NCBI RefSeq assembly: GCF_026230105.1
Contig: NC_079478.1
Location: 29,465,653 to 29,529,652 of the forward strand
Direction: 5' to 3'
Length of the DNA stretch: 64,000 nt
Origin: Diorhabda sublineata
Taxonomy: Eukaryota > Arthropoda > Insecta > Coleoptera > Chrysomelidae
The notes beneath the pieces were generated by a model. The model was not told the origin of the DNA. It was given only the letters and a program-made list of their open reading frames with translations, and did no database searches. The position numbers and the translations under genes were made by a program. The stretch's first letter is position 1, and the number at the start of each line of letters is the position of its first letter. This document shows positions 47,290-58,599 of the stretch, in pieces.

Positions 47290-49300
47290 TCATTATTTTT
47301 TTTTTAATTATTTTGTGTGTTTCTGTTTGTGTGTGGTTCTAATATAACTTAATATGTATAAATATAATTTAAAAACGATACGGCAAGTCCAATGGTTATT
47401 TTTATCTTTGTATTTGTTCACCATTGTCAAGTAGGTTCACCGCCAGCTCGTTTGGGAGGCTGTTAAGTCTATTTAAGTAGCGTTCACTATAAGCAATTAT
47501 TTCTTCTTTGACAGAATTTACTTGAAGATCTTTCCTTTTTCCATTGTTGTTTATAAACCACGGTGCGTTGGCGATTGTTCGTAGTACTTCAGATTGAAAC
47601 CTTTCTATAATCTCGAGATGAGATTTGACTGCAGTTCCCCATAACTGGATCTCATAGATCCATATTAGCTTGAAGTCGAACTAGGAGCTCATTTTGTAAC
47701 GATAATTTGGATTCATGTCCAAGTAACATCCTAAAATCAACCGGAATCGATGCACAAGAACTAAAGATCATAACCGGACTTTAAAGGCACTAAACAGCAA
47801 TAGTCAAAATCGAAGGGTCCACATCAGAAGAGATAGCAATAACAAGAAGTGTTCGACAAGGATGTGTATTGTCAACCCTACTGTCTAACCTCTACTCTGA
47901 GGCAGTATTCATCGAAGCCCTCGAAAATACAACCGCAGGCATAAAGATCAATGGAAACAATTTTCGTTACGCTCCATGAAGAGATCCTTGAACAAGTGAC
48001 CAATTGAGCAAATGAAGAAAATGAGGACACTTCTGGCAAACCGCAACCTCAGCCTGGAGCTCCGGAAAAGAATGTTTCGCTGTTAAATCTTTCCTGTTCT
48101 TCTGTACGGATGCGAAAGTTGGACCATGAATGCGACCACAGAGAAGAAAATGCGTTCAAAATGTACGCCTACAGGCGAACGCTGCGGATATATTGGACGG
48201 AACATAGGGCAAACATAGAATTCCTACAGCCAATGGGTAAACATAAAGAACTTCTCATGACAATAAAGGAGAGAAAGTTGCAGTACCTAGGACATAGAAG
48301 GGAAGATCGAAGGAAAACGGTCGGTCGGCCGTAGACAAAATTCATGGCTGAAAGACTTGCGCAGATGGCTCGGACAAATGTCTGTAGCAATTTTCAGAGC
48401 TGTGGTTTCTCTTACGACAATAGTCATTTGGATCGCCAACCTCCGTAGGGAGACGGCGTCGTAAGAAGAAGAAGAACAAATAGTGTTCGCTGAATTTAGT
48501 TCCTAACTGTTTCCTTTTGGTAAGATGTTGTTGCATATCTGCAGCTACTACGTAGAGGTGTGTGTGGTTTGCTAATATTGCTTTATCGTCAGCAAATGAT
48601 GTGGTAGCTATATTTCTACTTGTCGGAATATCAGTAGTAAACAATAAGTATAGAATAGGTCCAAGCACGCTACCCTGGGTCACTCCCGATTTTACTGGAA
48701 TAACTTTACTTGCTTCTCGTCCATATGAGGTATATTGTGCATGGGAACTGCTTCTTAAGTGTGAAAAGTAAACCTTGATGCCAAACTTTATCGAAGGCCT
48801 GGCTCACATTTAAAAAGGCTGCTACATAATAGGTTTTGTCCGAATTGGTGGTGTTATTCATTTAGATTACTGGCATGATCCTCGTACGTAGTAATTTTTC
48901 AGTAATTTGCTGAGTATAGAGAGAAAGCTGATAGGAGATAATGTTATTGGGAGGTTTCTCAGGTTTAGAGATAAGAGTCATTTGGGAAACTTTCCATTAG
49001 GGAGGGGGAAGTGTCCTAGACGTTGGGTTGCATTAAAGATAATGGTCAGCAAGACTATACCTTTTCTAGGAACTAATAATTTATAGTGGAATAATAAAGT
49101 TAATATTTTCTTCAATCAATTGTTTGAAATATTCCCAGTTGCTTCTCTTATTGAATTGTTTTTCCGGTTTGTCTCTTTCGATAACCGTGCCACTGATTGT
49201 AGTAATTACTGGTGTGTGGTCAAAGAATAGATCCGACGTTCTGAAGTGCTCAAAAATCAACAATTCCCTCACATACATGTTTCTTATAACAGTATGCAAG
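47290..49300 (-). mobile_element. Jockey-clade non-LTR retrotransposon, interrupted
   Basis: On the minus strand the order follows a jockey element. The end of the endonuclease is SDLFFDHTPVITTISGT (about 49195-49245; HTPV near the domain end), then LGHFP near 49010 and VKSGVTQGSVLGPILYLLFT (about 48625-48700). TTSFADDKAIL carries the FADD catalytic box (about 48575-48605), followed by TKRKQLGTKFSEHYL (about 48485-48525). The frame then resumes past an inserted element with HESKLSLQNELL (about 47690-47725), ANMDL, LWGTAVKSHLEIIERFQSEV and LRTIANAPWFINN (about 47560-47640). Several internal deletions shorten it: the region between endonuclease and catalytic box is far below normal length, and part of the segment after the box is lost. 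The 5' region is missing. Confidence 0.85.
47730..48478 (+). mobile_element. 5'-truncated non-LTR element nested in the jockey copy
   Basis: On the plus strand: ILKSTGIDAQELKIITGL (about 47730), then KIEGSTSEEIAITRSVRQGC and VLSTLLSNLYSEAVF (about 47805-47910; the RQGCVLSP-NLYSE block), then AGIKINGNNFRYA, where the copy jumps over the catalytic YADD region. A 74-codon frame (48110-48334) follows with NIEFLQPMGKHKELLMTIKE and RKLQYLGHRREDRRKTVGRP. The end is GNLRxE-like sequence and a (GAA)n tail at about 48460-48478, the simple-repeat tail typical of this family. The opposite strand and continuous jockey protein sequence on both sides show that it inserted later into the jockey element. Confidence 0.85.
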
Positions 49301-49328
49301 TATTTGGATGAAATACTTGCATACTGTT
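49288..49328. repeat. Perfect 18-bp hairpin
   Basis: AACAGTATGCAAGTATTT (49288-49305) is followed by a 5-base loop, ggatg, and its exact complement AAATACTTGCATACTGTT (49311-49328). There is no mismatch. It lies at the outer edge of the jockey endonuclease remnant. At 41 bases it is shorter than a usual pre-miRNA, and the flanks do not extend the stem. Confidence 0.95.
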
Positions 49329-49334
49329 ACTACT

Positions 49335-50155
49335 CTAAATTTACAAAGTAGTCAATTTTTTACGATTATACCCAAAATTTGAGAAAAAAACTACCGTTGA
49401 CCAACCTAAGTAATAAGTAACTATTAATGTGGAGCTAAAAAAAACTAAAATCTAAAGAGAATTTTAGCCTTAAATTTATTCAACAGTTATTCTTGAACAA
49501 ATAACCACGGCTTCTCTAACCATTGAATCGATATGCAAACTAGATCGTTGTTTTTTTCACACTGTCGTAATGCGTATGTTGGCGTGTAATGCAGTAAAAT
49601 ACCTGTAGCGTACACGTATTCCAGAATCAGAAATGTAGAACTCAGCTGAACAACTAATTTATAACTTTAAAGCTATCTGATTAATACATTCGCTTGTATG
49701 TTTGATTTAAATATTTATTCAAAAATTACATTCGAGAATACTGCAACGACATAAATTCATATTCCGTTGGAAATTATTTTTCAGTCAGACGAGAAAAAAG
49801 TCCTTTTCATATAGTCACTATTTCGAGCAAACATATAAACTGCATTTTACCGTTATTGTGGTTTAATCATTTGCAATTCAGTTTACTAGTCATAGCTCAA
49901 TAACAATCAATGTAAATGAATATTTTGAGTAGGATAAATACAGAGAAATGTTAAAATAAGATAATAAAAAATAATGAAATGTTGGTTTTGAGTAATCCAC
50001 AGAATAGGTTTGGTACGATAATATACATGAAAATATTTTAGCTAGTTAGCTACTGTTTTGATTTAGGGTTACAAAAAGTTGTAGAAAATCGTTGTACAAC
50101 CAAAGGGAAAAATTGCATGACATAAGTTGAGTAGTGTAGGATTTGGCTGGAAAAA
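49335..50155. other. No recognised gene
   Basis: AT-rich DNA between the jockey relic and the mariner, with no motif recognised. Confidence 0.35.
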
Positions 50156-50159
50156 GGGT

Positions 50160-51375
50160 TGTTACTTAAGTCTTGAGATATGGCAACACTGATGTGAATA
50201 TGTCAAATCTGATATTGCCATCATTAAGTTTGACATTTTTAATGGTGAACGTACTAAGAACCTCATATCATACGATTGCTATTTCAGTTGTTTCTAGATA
50301 TTTAGAACATTCATCCTGGCCGAAAAATGGAATTAAATCACGAACATTTTCGTGCGATGATTTTTTATGACTTTCGACGTGGATTGAACCAATGTGTGTC
50401 AGTTAACGCGCTTCGACTTTTGGTGAAGGAGCACCATCTTGAACCAACGCCAGTTTTCTGAATTCAATCGTGGCCACTCTTCGCTACAGGATGAATTCTG
50501 TAAGTCGTCAAAAATAGTGCCAGGAAACATCGATGCTGTGTGTAAACTGATATTGCAAGGTTGTCATGTGACATACCATGAGATTGAGGCATGCTTGGGT
50601 ATCAATTGCACCCGCATACATTCAATATTGCATGAAAATTTCACTGTCATAAAGATTTGTCTACCGGATACCTCATAATTTAACAATCGCTCAAACAACC
50701 GGTCATGTCGATTGGTGCAAGAAATGCTGGAAAAATTCAATCATGGTGCTTCGAAAGACGTCTATAAAACCTGATAGGCGACGAATTATGGATCTATACA
50801 TATGAACCCGAAACTAAACAGATTTAACAAAAGCGCACAAAGCACAAAGCAAATAGTTGTCTGTTTTATCGGAATAACTGGACATGTCGTCACCGTTTCA
50901 TTAGAGCAGCGCAGATTGGTCAATTCTGAATGGTACTCCAGTATTTGTTTGCTAAAAGTGTTTGAGAAAAATCAGGGAAACCAATCGCAGAAGACGAATC
51001 GTTCTCTATCACGACAATACACACTCTTACACATCAGTTCAAATAAAAACATTTTTAAACAGCCAAAACATAGAAATGATGGGTGCAGTCTTTGTTTGGT
51101 ACTAAAAAATTTCTTCTAAATTCCATAGATTGGAAATAAATTGCGAAAAAAACGTTTCTCTACAAAAGAAGAAGAGGTTGATATTCCTTTCACATCATAT
51201 GTTTTGGAGGTACCTCAATTGTAATAGTAAAAATGCTGTGACAATTGGTTTAAGCGTATGCAAAAGTCTATTGATCTTAATGGAGAATATTTTGAAAAAC
51301 AATATAGCCATATCCAATTATAAATATTTGTTGTTATTTGTGTATGAACCCTTGTAACATGATTAACAAGAATAT
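50160..51375 (+). mobile_element. Nearly full-length dead mariner transposon
   Basis: The whole transposase can be followed from MELNHEHFRAMIFYDFRRGL (about 50329) to the C-terminal YLLLFVYEPL (about 51325-51357). Intermediate blocks are EFNRGHSSLQDEF, GNIDAVCKLILQGCHVTYHE, IEACLGINCTRIHSILHENF (50460-50650), IYAYEP-like residues near 50795, GITGHVVTVSLEQRRLVNSE (about 50870-50930), YDN in the HHDNA-type position near 51015, and YLNCN/NGEYFEK-like residues near 51280. The enzyme is about 340 residues in the family and this copy spans that length. At least five frameshifts or stops and a lost SPDLAP block (third catalytic Asp) inactivate it. Upstream (50160-50325) is probably the 5' untranslated end. 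Clear terminal repeats could not be matched. Confidence 0.85.
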
Positions 51376-52485
51376 GTTTAATTGAAGAAAAGTGAAGCTA
51401 TTACAAGAATAATTTAAGGATGAGCATTACTTCAAAATTGTATTTTCTGGACCACAATGTAAATCGATGGAAAGAGAGCTAACCAAATCACCCTATTTAT
51501 CGCCTGCAGACTAAATTAATCGAAAATTATTGTGTAAGAGACAAAACTGAATAGAATAGAATGGAAAACGAGTCCCTGAATTATTTTTTTCAATAACTGC
51601 AGAATAAATGAATTCTAATTATGCGGTTTTGATATATTTGCGGTCGTGTACTTAAACGGTATTTGGTGGGCACATTTTGATATTTTTCAAAATTTTATAC
51701 AGAGTTGATATCAGTATTTATGAGGATTAATTTTGCTTATCAGCCTCTCATCCAGTCGCAGTTACTCCCAAACGACTCTACTTCGCACAATATAATGATA
51801 TAGAAAATAGTGATAAATTTCACTATTATGAGACTGAAAATATGCAATTTTTTCCTACTGTGAAGTCAGAATCGATGAAGCATAGATATGTTTGGTAGGA
51901 TTGTGAAGAATCACGCAATAGATAAATTTTTTGCAATGGTTTCTTGAATGGGCGAGAAGTTAAAATTTTCAAATATCCTTGAAAACTGAGCAATGTCTAA
52001 AGTAAACAACAGGTCGCAGTGTTTGCAAGGTAGATTCACCAGCTTACGCCCCAGCTTTTTTCTAATCCAATGAATCGATTACACTATTAGGACTGATTAT
52101 CTATAGTTAACTATAAAAGAATTCCATGTATTTTTTTCCGTAGCAGAATGATTCAAAAGAATTTGCTGGAGAAGACTTGAATTTACTTCTGGTTATTCAT
52201 TATTGATTACATAATTTCGATTTAATGTTAAATATTTCACCAAAATTAACAAGAAATCACTAAAATTAATAGTAAATAAGTATTTTCTCTCAAAAACTTA
52301 CAAATTATCGCGGATATTTCAACTCTAGAAGACACTATACCATTTCCATAGTTTATCGTTGCTATTGACTTTCCTTATTATTATTTCCATTTTTATTCAT
52401 CCCAGTATTTGTTCAATAGTCCACTTTAATCAACGTTATCAGATCTATCTCGTCTTGTTTGTCGTAATGGAAGCAACACTAGTTT
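51376..52485. other. No recognised gene
   Basis: AT-rich DNA. The stretch 51740-52060 was read in all frames without a family match. Confidence 0.35.
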
Positions 52486-52489
52486 CCTT

Positions 52490-52618
52490 TACTCAGTTGA
52501 AATCCATTAAGTTTTCGTTCATATTCACACTGAATGCACTATTTACGTTACGACAACACCAACTCGCAATTACACTGTTTGACGTGCGTTTCTATAACCA
52601 AGTTATCGTCTTCAGAGA
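52490..52618. mobile_element. Half-copy of the 27.5-kb palindromic element
   Basis: The sequence ttgaaatccatta, then cacactgaatgcact, aacaccaactcgcaatta, ttgacgtgcgtttctataacca and agttatcgtcttcagagacc follows the left half of the element at 27495-27734 in the same order, with substitutions. The right arm is missing; the copy stops at cagagacc, directly before an A-run and the 1.1-kb inverted-end block. Confidence 0.8.
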
Positions 52619-52656
52619 CCAAAAAAAATTGTGTGTGTCAGCTCCGACGCACGACT

Positions 52657-53743
52657 GGAGTATACTCCTTAAGTTCGATAGTCTAACCAGACGCAAAAAG
52701 AGTTTATTTAACTTAAAAAAGATTGGTTGATTGCCAGAATATTTTGGGCTTCCTTCATTATTTTTTTTTTAATCTGTAATCTCGCTGTCTCTCGGCTGGA
52801 CTTTTTGGAGGTTTATTTTTTTTCCTAGTCAAAAAATATAAAAAAACATTAGAAAATTTATAAATGCATAATTATAAAAATTTTAACCGACTTGAAGAAA
52901 ATTGATAAAAAAATGTTTTTATAAACATTTTTTTTAAATTGTTATAATTAATTTTTTATTTAAAATATAATATTATCTTAATAGTTAACAAAAATGGTTA
53001 TAAAAAGATAATTATGTCCCTAAATCTTTTACATACAATAATAAATAGTACATGAAAATTATTTAAATAAGCTAAAAAATAACTTTTCGAAAGAAAATTA
53101 TATAAAAACATTATTATAATGAAAAAATATTGTCGATTTTTCTGATAATATTATCGAATTATTGACTACAGTTGTTAATATTGAAAAATTATTTATAAAA
53201 TAAATCATAATAACGTGGAAGAATTTATAGACATCGACAAAAAAATTAATTTTTGGTTAGGTTAGAAATTTTCTATTTTATGTGGATGCGCTGGATAATT
53301 CATATTGGGTTGATTATCTAATTTTATGTGTTATTTTCAAATATATATTTATATGAACTACATCGATAATTATTAAAATATTTAATAAATACAAATTGCA
53401 CATTCTCATACAAATAAATCATGAATTATAACGTACCTTACAACCACGTGTTTGTTACATGTTCCGGCAATATCATCTACACCTCTTTCTGCCATAGTTA
53501 TTTGAAAATACTTTCAGTTCACTTTAGCGGAACACAATGATAAAAATTAAAACTTCACAATAACAATATTAATTATTGACATTTATAATATAAACAGCAA
53601 TGACACTGACAATTAGAAAGTTGCGCATCATAGGGTGCGCACCAAAAACGTAACGAGATCATTCATCGATAGATTTTACTCCTCACATTTTTCTCATACC
53701 GGGCCCCTTATATATGCAAATCGATTCTTAAGGAGTAAACTCC
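52657..53743. mobile_element. 1.1-kb block with inverted GGAGTxTACTCC ends
   Basis: The left end, GGAGTATACTCCTTAAGTTCGAT (52657-52679), and the right end, ATCGATTCTTAAGGAGTAAACTCC (53720-53743), are inverted copies over about 24 bases with two substitutions and one indel. Both GGAGT motifs are themselves palindromic (GGAGTATACTCC is perfect). The block is non-repetitive, very AT-rich in its middle (52840-53400), and contains the two-exon reading frame described separately. No clear target duplication flanks it. It may be a non-autonomous DNA element carrying a gene fragment, or the repeats may be coincidental palindromes. Confidence 0.45.
52758..53495 (-). CDS. Candidate two-exon small gene, 41 codons
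   Basis: Exon 1 (53495-53437) starts MAERGVDDIAGTCNKHVVV and ends at AAG|GTACGT, a very good donor. The 612-base intron ends with a long pyrimidine tract and gactag. Exon 2 (52824-52758) continues in frame KKNKPPKSPAERQRDYRLKK and stops at TAA. The split codon AG|G joins to Arg. The basic SPAERQRDYR motif resembles a short segment found near the N-terminus of several transposon-encoded and host nuclear proteins in arthropods (for example Helitron helicase polyproteins), so this may be a truncated N-terminus. A run of ten A just before the stop could hide a one-base indel that would extend the frame. An initiator-like TCAGT lies upstream at about 53607. No homologue is recognised for the whole. 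Confidence 0.4.
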
Positions 53744-53749
53744 AAAAAA

Positions 53750-54755
53750 AAACACAGTAGTTTACACAGTATGTTATTCTTTCTTATTTTTATTATTGTT
53801 CTTAACATTCTTGTTAAATGCCTTCAATTCAACAGATCTCGTTTTATTCATTCGTTCTCTTTTTCTTCAATTTATTTCCAATATTTTCTTTCTTTCGTTC
53901 TTTTCCTTGTGTCGATTCCAATGGCATATATAAAATCAATATTCTTTTTTAAATTTTATTATTTTCAAAATTTTTAAATATGTTATTTCTTTCATGGATT
54001 CAATAACAGTTCTTATTTTTTCGTCCTTATAAACTTTATTTTCAGATAAGTGATGGTGACTAAAATTTCAAAGTCTTATTTGTGAGTTCCAAATTACTTT
54101 ATTGTCACTATTGTTTCCCCCATCGTAATAAAATTTGCTCTTATCTGATTACGGCTGCGACAAAAGTAATTTTGAAATATAATATGAATACTTCTGTAAC
54201 GTGATGATTATTTGAAAATACTACCTAAATTATATCTGACTTGGAATTCTTCTCTGAGAAGAGTAATCAAAATTAAATTAGAGTTTCTTAGTACGCCGGA
54301 TTAGCCCGACACGACCCCATACAAAACCACGAGTTTTATAGCAAAGCCACTTTTTGTTATACTATCTATCTCACCAACATGCAGTCGAGATGTTCATAAA
54401 CATCCTGGCTTATCCTGTGTCTACATCTACTCATTACAAAGGAACAGGCAGCGTGTCTTTAAAGGAAAAAAACTCGTGTCATTATGTCATAAAATAAATG
54501 AGGCGCGAGAGAAAAGTGCGAAGTGTAATTTCGTATAAATGGCTTCCAAGTTGGTGGTGAAGTTTACGGAATTATACAGAATGTTTAAATGGGAGAGGTA
54601 CAAAGGGTAATTTGCGTGTAGAAAATAGACTCACCTGGGACTAGATGTTGAATTTTGAATAATGTGGATGAAGTTTTTTGTGTAGAGCCCTTAGTAAAAC
54701 CGTCATTAAAAAAGCGTCGATGTTAATTAGAACCTAATTTTTGAATTTATGTTTA
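53750..54755. other. No recognised gene
   Basis: T-rich low-complexity DNA at 53770-53980 makes a hydrophobic artefactual frame. 54200-54700 is more balanced but gives no family match. Confidence 0.35.
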
Positions 54756-54795
54756 ATTGAATAATATTCTCCTTTTTAACATTCGACTCGAAACG

Positions 54796-54796
<1 letters not shown>

Positions 54797-54871
<75 letters not shown>
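54797..54871. repeat. (TA)n microsatellite
   Basis: A perfect TA run of 75 bases, immediately before a coding-like segment. Confidence 0.98.
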
Positions 54872-54873
<2 letters not shown>

Positions 54874-55110
54874 CCTAGAGCAAAATACTCTCGATCATTC
54901 AACGAATACTAATGATGACAATAATGTTTCCCTCGACGTAGCATATAGGAGAACTTCCCAAGAATTACGAAACGTGACAGATATTAACAATATGCGGAAG
55001 AATCCAATTCCAATAAGATATTCTAATAACTTCGAGACGAACAGAAATTTTACCGAAATAGCTTATTCGGGAAAAGCGAATAATAATATTGGCAAAGTCT
55101 CATAAGAGGA
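54872..55110 (+). CDS. Coding-like segment after a TA run, unknown
   Basis: From the TA repeat to a TAA at 55110, 79 codons are open. The segment begins DLEQNTLDHSTNTNDDNNVS, then LDVAYRRTSQELRNVTDINN, and ends NRNFTEIAYSGKANNNIGKV. Codons are well mixed (CTC, GAC, ACG, CGG, TCC), quite unlike the AT-rich flanks. The Asn/Thr-rich, hydrophilic composition resembles a disordered cytoplasmic tail or the last exon of a larger protein. A possible acceptor is gacctag just inside (about 54872-54878), without a classical pyrimidine tract. The frame is also open upstream through the TA run as Tyr-Ile repeats back to 54761. Family unknown. Confidence 0.4.
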
Positions 55111-55740
55111 ACGGGGTGAGGGAAAATATGCATTTGTAAATTATGGTAACTGCTAAGTTAAATACTCTCGTATTTGCAATGTTAATCTCGTTTTGGATCA
55201 ATAGTCTCTGGGGATGTGAGAATTTCTCGTTCGGTTATATCAGTGGTGGCGGACAATGAGTCATCATGTTAAGCTCTCTTGCAAATTAATTTTTAATCTA
55301 ATTATTGTTGCAGAGAACTAATGATGTTAGTATTTCAATTTCGTTTTATTCGCATAATGTTTAATACGAGGAAAATGAAAATATCTTTAATATAAAAATG
55401 GATCGCTGAATATGTTGATAAGCACAAATCTCAACCTACTTAATCGACTTCGTTGATTCTTTTTTTACAATATTCCTTAATTACGAGGATGGTTCTTACG
55501 TAGAAAAAAATTTCCTAAAAAAGTCTAAAAACAACACTTCGTCTATAACATAATCAAGTGTTGGTGGAGAAGTTCAGGAAGAAAATTTATTGACGTTATT
55601 ATCAATCAATGTCAATATTTGTCAATATTTATACGATGGTAACATTAGTCAAACACGAATTGTCTGTGGTAGAATGTCACTTGAAATTTAAAAGTTCGCA
55701 TCCTGCAACATTTTCAAGAATTCTGCACATGATTTTCAGT
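55111..55740. other. No recognised gene
   Basis: AT-rich DNA leading into the Helitron relic; the replication-initiator domain of a Helitron was not recognised here. Confidence 0.35.
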
Positions 55741-55744
55741 AATA

Positions 55745-56320
55745 TAAACTAATTGTTTGGGACGAATGCACGATGGTGCATAAAAAATCTTTATATGCTT
55801 GAGATAAAACCTTAAAAGATCTACGGAACAACCAAAACCAGTTTAGTGGCGCAATGATTTTATTAGCAGGAGATTTTCGGTAAACATTGCCAGTGGTTCC
55901 ACGTTCAACGAAAGCTGATAAACTAAATGCATGTTTAAAGTCCTCCAATTTGTAGAAACATGTCAAAGTATCACATTTAAGCAAAAATATGCATGTAATA
56001 TTGCAAAATGGAGAAAAGATTATCTAAACAACTCAATGATAATAGCGGATTTCCTATAAACTGACTGGCTGCATCACCTTAAGTGAGATTTTTTGTCAGT
56101 CAAAAGCTGAACTCATCCAACAAGTGTTTCCAAATGCTGCTCAAAATTGATTATTCTAAGATTGGTTGAGCAAACAAGCTATACAGGCTGGCAAAAACAC
56201 TGATGTAACTGAATTGAATTTCAAAACTCAAGATGACATTTCTGGCAAAATGAGGACATATAAATCAGTTGATAAAGCAACTGATGAGGATGATATCCTG
56301 AACTATCTATAGTTATATTT
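55745..56320 (+). mobile_element. Helitron Pif1-type helicase relic
   Basis: The plus strand gives KLIVWDECTMVHKKSLYA (about 55748-55800; Walker B DE), then TLKDLRNNQNQFSGAMILLA and GDFR (about 55815-55880), then LPVVPRSTKADKLNACLKSS (55895-55945). HVKVSHLSKNMHVILQNGEK follows, and more decayed text continues to KSVDKATDEDDILNY (about 56265-56310). This order is that of the Pif1-like helicase encoded by Helitron rolling-circle transposons (motifs II to IV). The Gln after GDFR is replaced by a stop, and further stops and shifts follow. The N-terminal Walker A and the Rep domain are absent, so it is a dead partial copy. Confidence 0.85.
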
Positions 56321-56329
56321 CGAAATATT

Positions 56330-58160
56330 GATTAACCGCGACTATGTAGCGACACACAATTAGCGATAAAAAATTACTGCATAACGTAAAAGAAGCAAAC
56401 TAACTGAAAGGAAAGTATGAAGGAGAAGATGTTTTGATTTTTGTGTTTTACAATTTCCATTTTTTGACGTAATGTAATTGTCGACTTATTGACTTCCGAA
56501 TAGCACAATAAGAATTAAAAAAACTAAAGAAATGACTGTCAGACGGTACGAAGTTCGCCAGGTCAACCAGTTATAAATATAATACGTTTATAATGAATAA
56601 TCTAAAACTATCCTAGACTCTAAAAATTGATAGATTGTATTGATCGTGAATAATTAGTTATATTGTATATGAAAACGAACTTCGAGAAACACTCAGTTTT
56701 ACGAGAACATGGAAATAATAGTAGAATGCACTTCTTCTCACGCCACGTCAATGATCACAACCTCTAAATTCTATGAGTGTAGCTGTTGTGCCCTCCACTC
56801 ACCACAGATAGAAGAGACAGTTTAATGACGGATCTGCACGTCTATACTGAGTGGTTTACTAGGCAGTAATACTGGCTAGCTGTACTACTACCGGATTTCC
56901 AGTTTCAGATGCCGTCCGGGCCCTGTTTGGAGCAGATAAAACACCATCACATTACATCAAGAAAACTAAATCATAATGATCAAAGAGAATAACGAGAACA
57001 AAAAATTCAAACATGAAGAATATAATATAACGGAACTGAATTCATATATGTGTGATAAAATCCAGGGAGTAATGGGGATAATATGGAATAGAATACTATG
57101 GATCGTCTTGAATTGGAGAAATAATCACGGTATGGATTATTGTGAATACTAAAACCTATAGTCTTGTAGCTGGAGAAAATATAGTACATGTGTTACAGTG
57201 AACAAACCCCTTATATTTTGCAGTATTCATTACAGTATTTTTAGCTAGTAATTATACCAGATTTGATATATCCATTCGGCATTCAGACCTATTGATCGTC
57301 GATGCTTTTTTATATTTAAAAGGTATTTATTCCATGTCATAGATAGCTACGTACATATATTTGAAAATGAAAGAAAAGCTATAGTGAGGAAGATAACAGA
57401 AGGGCTAAAAGGTAGATCAGAATCTCAATTTTGAAAGAGAAATAGAACAAATAAAAGATGATGAGAAATGAATATGAATAGTTAGAGAGACGAGAGCATA
57501 CCAAAACTTCTGAGGGGAAAAATATCACATATTGAAAGATTTGCAAGCCCGTTATAGTTTCTTTATAAGAGTATAGCTTGTATATGTATTCATAGGGATT
57601 CCTATCAAAAAGTTCCTTGAACAGTAATAAATAGGAAACGTGAAAATAAATCAGCCATGTATTCAAAATGACTTCAATTACCCTATTGTTTCTCTTGGCT
57701 GGAACAAAATTGATCTAATTTAATAGGAAATTTTTAGAGGAAAAAAATAGTTCAGAAAAGCAATATTTAATAACTCAGAGATGAAAATAACTAGAAAAGT
57801 GTGATGATGCTTTATTAAAAAGTTAAGTACGCTAACTTTCAGAGTCTCATTAAAACCATCAAAATTAAATTTATCAGACCCTACAGGAAGGCTACTACAC
57901 TCACTAATTAATGTGTAAATGCTTGTCGAAATATTAACTCTAACGAATTGGAATACATTTTCAACTTCTAGAAATAAATATGAAAATACATTAATTTTTC
58001 AAAATATTATTTGCTAATTAGTGATTTTATCAGAACCAAGGAAATATTATCACTTGTTAATGTACTGATATGCAGGGGGTTTAATGGACTTATACGACTT
58101 TTTTGGGAACGAATAGAAGAGACGATTCTGCATATTTTAAGACATAACAACCTTTGTACG
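56330..58160. other. No recognised gene
   Basis: Mostly AT-rich. A GC-richer patch at 56700-56940 was read in all frames; a possible RNase-H-like DGS motif there is too weak to call. Confidence 0.3.
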
Positions 58161-58167
58161 AAATCTT

Positions 58168-58470
58168 TTGTCTTACGGGATTTTTGGTATGTTGTCCCTT
58201 CTTTTAGCATATAATGTGTTCTTGAAACTGAAAGAGTTCAAATTAGTATTATTGCAAGTGGTGGTACAGACCGATAATAGTGGAATAAGTGAAAAACAGC
58301 AAGATAAATGGCAATATTCAGACACAACTATATGGATCGGCTATTACACGAAAGAAATGGTCGAAGAGAATTATAAACTAAATATAAATAAACTATTATA
58401 CCCACAATTGGAGATAGTTATGGATAATGATAATAAGGCAATTACCTATACCAAAATGAATCACGGTTAG
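58168..58470 (+). other. 100-codon open frame, unrecognised
   Basis: A plus-strand frame with a hydrophobic start and a hydrophilic rest (NSGISEKQQDKWQYSDTTIW, GYYTKEMVEENYKLNINKLL). No domain was recognised and no splice sites were identified. It may be part of the transposon debris that follows at 58.6-59.1 kb. Confidence 0.2.
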
Positions 58471-58599
58471 ACCAGGTTTTATATATAGTAATGTAAGTTG
58501 GGTACCAAGCAAAATTCAAGCAGCAGAAATGTCAAATTTTCACCATAAGCTATCGAATTGAAAGAAACGAAACTATAAGAGGAGACTTGAATGTTGAAC

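Noticed and set aside
52359..52730. 123-codon open frame
   Set aside because: It runs through a T-rich segment, a half-copy of a palindromic repeat and the start of another element, so it has no coherent origin.
53256..53268. Insect telomeric repeat (ggttaggttag)
   Set aside because: Only about two units are present, which is expected by chance in AT-rich DNA.
56830..56945. RNase H N-terminus (DGS motif)
   Set aside because: Only three residues agree and the following sequence does not fit the fold order.
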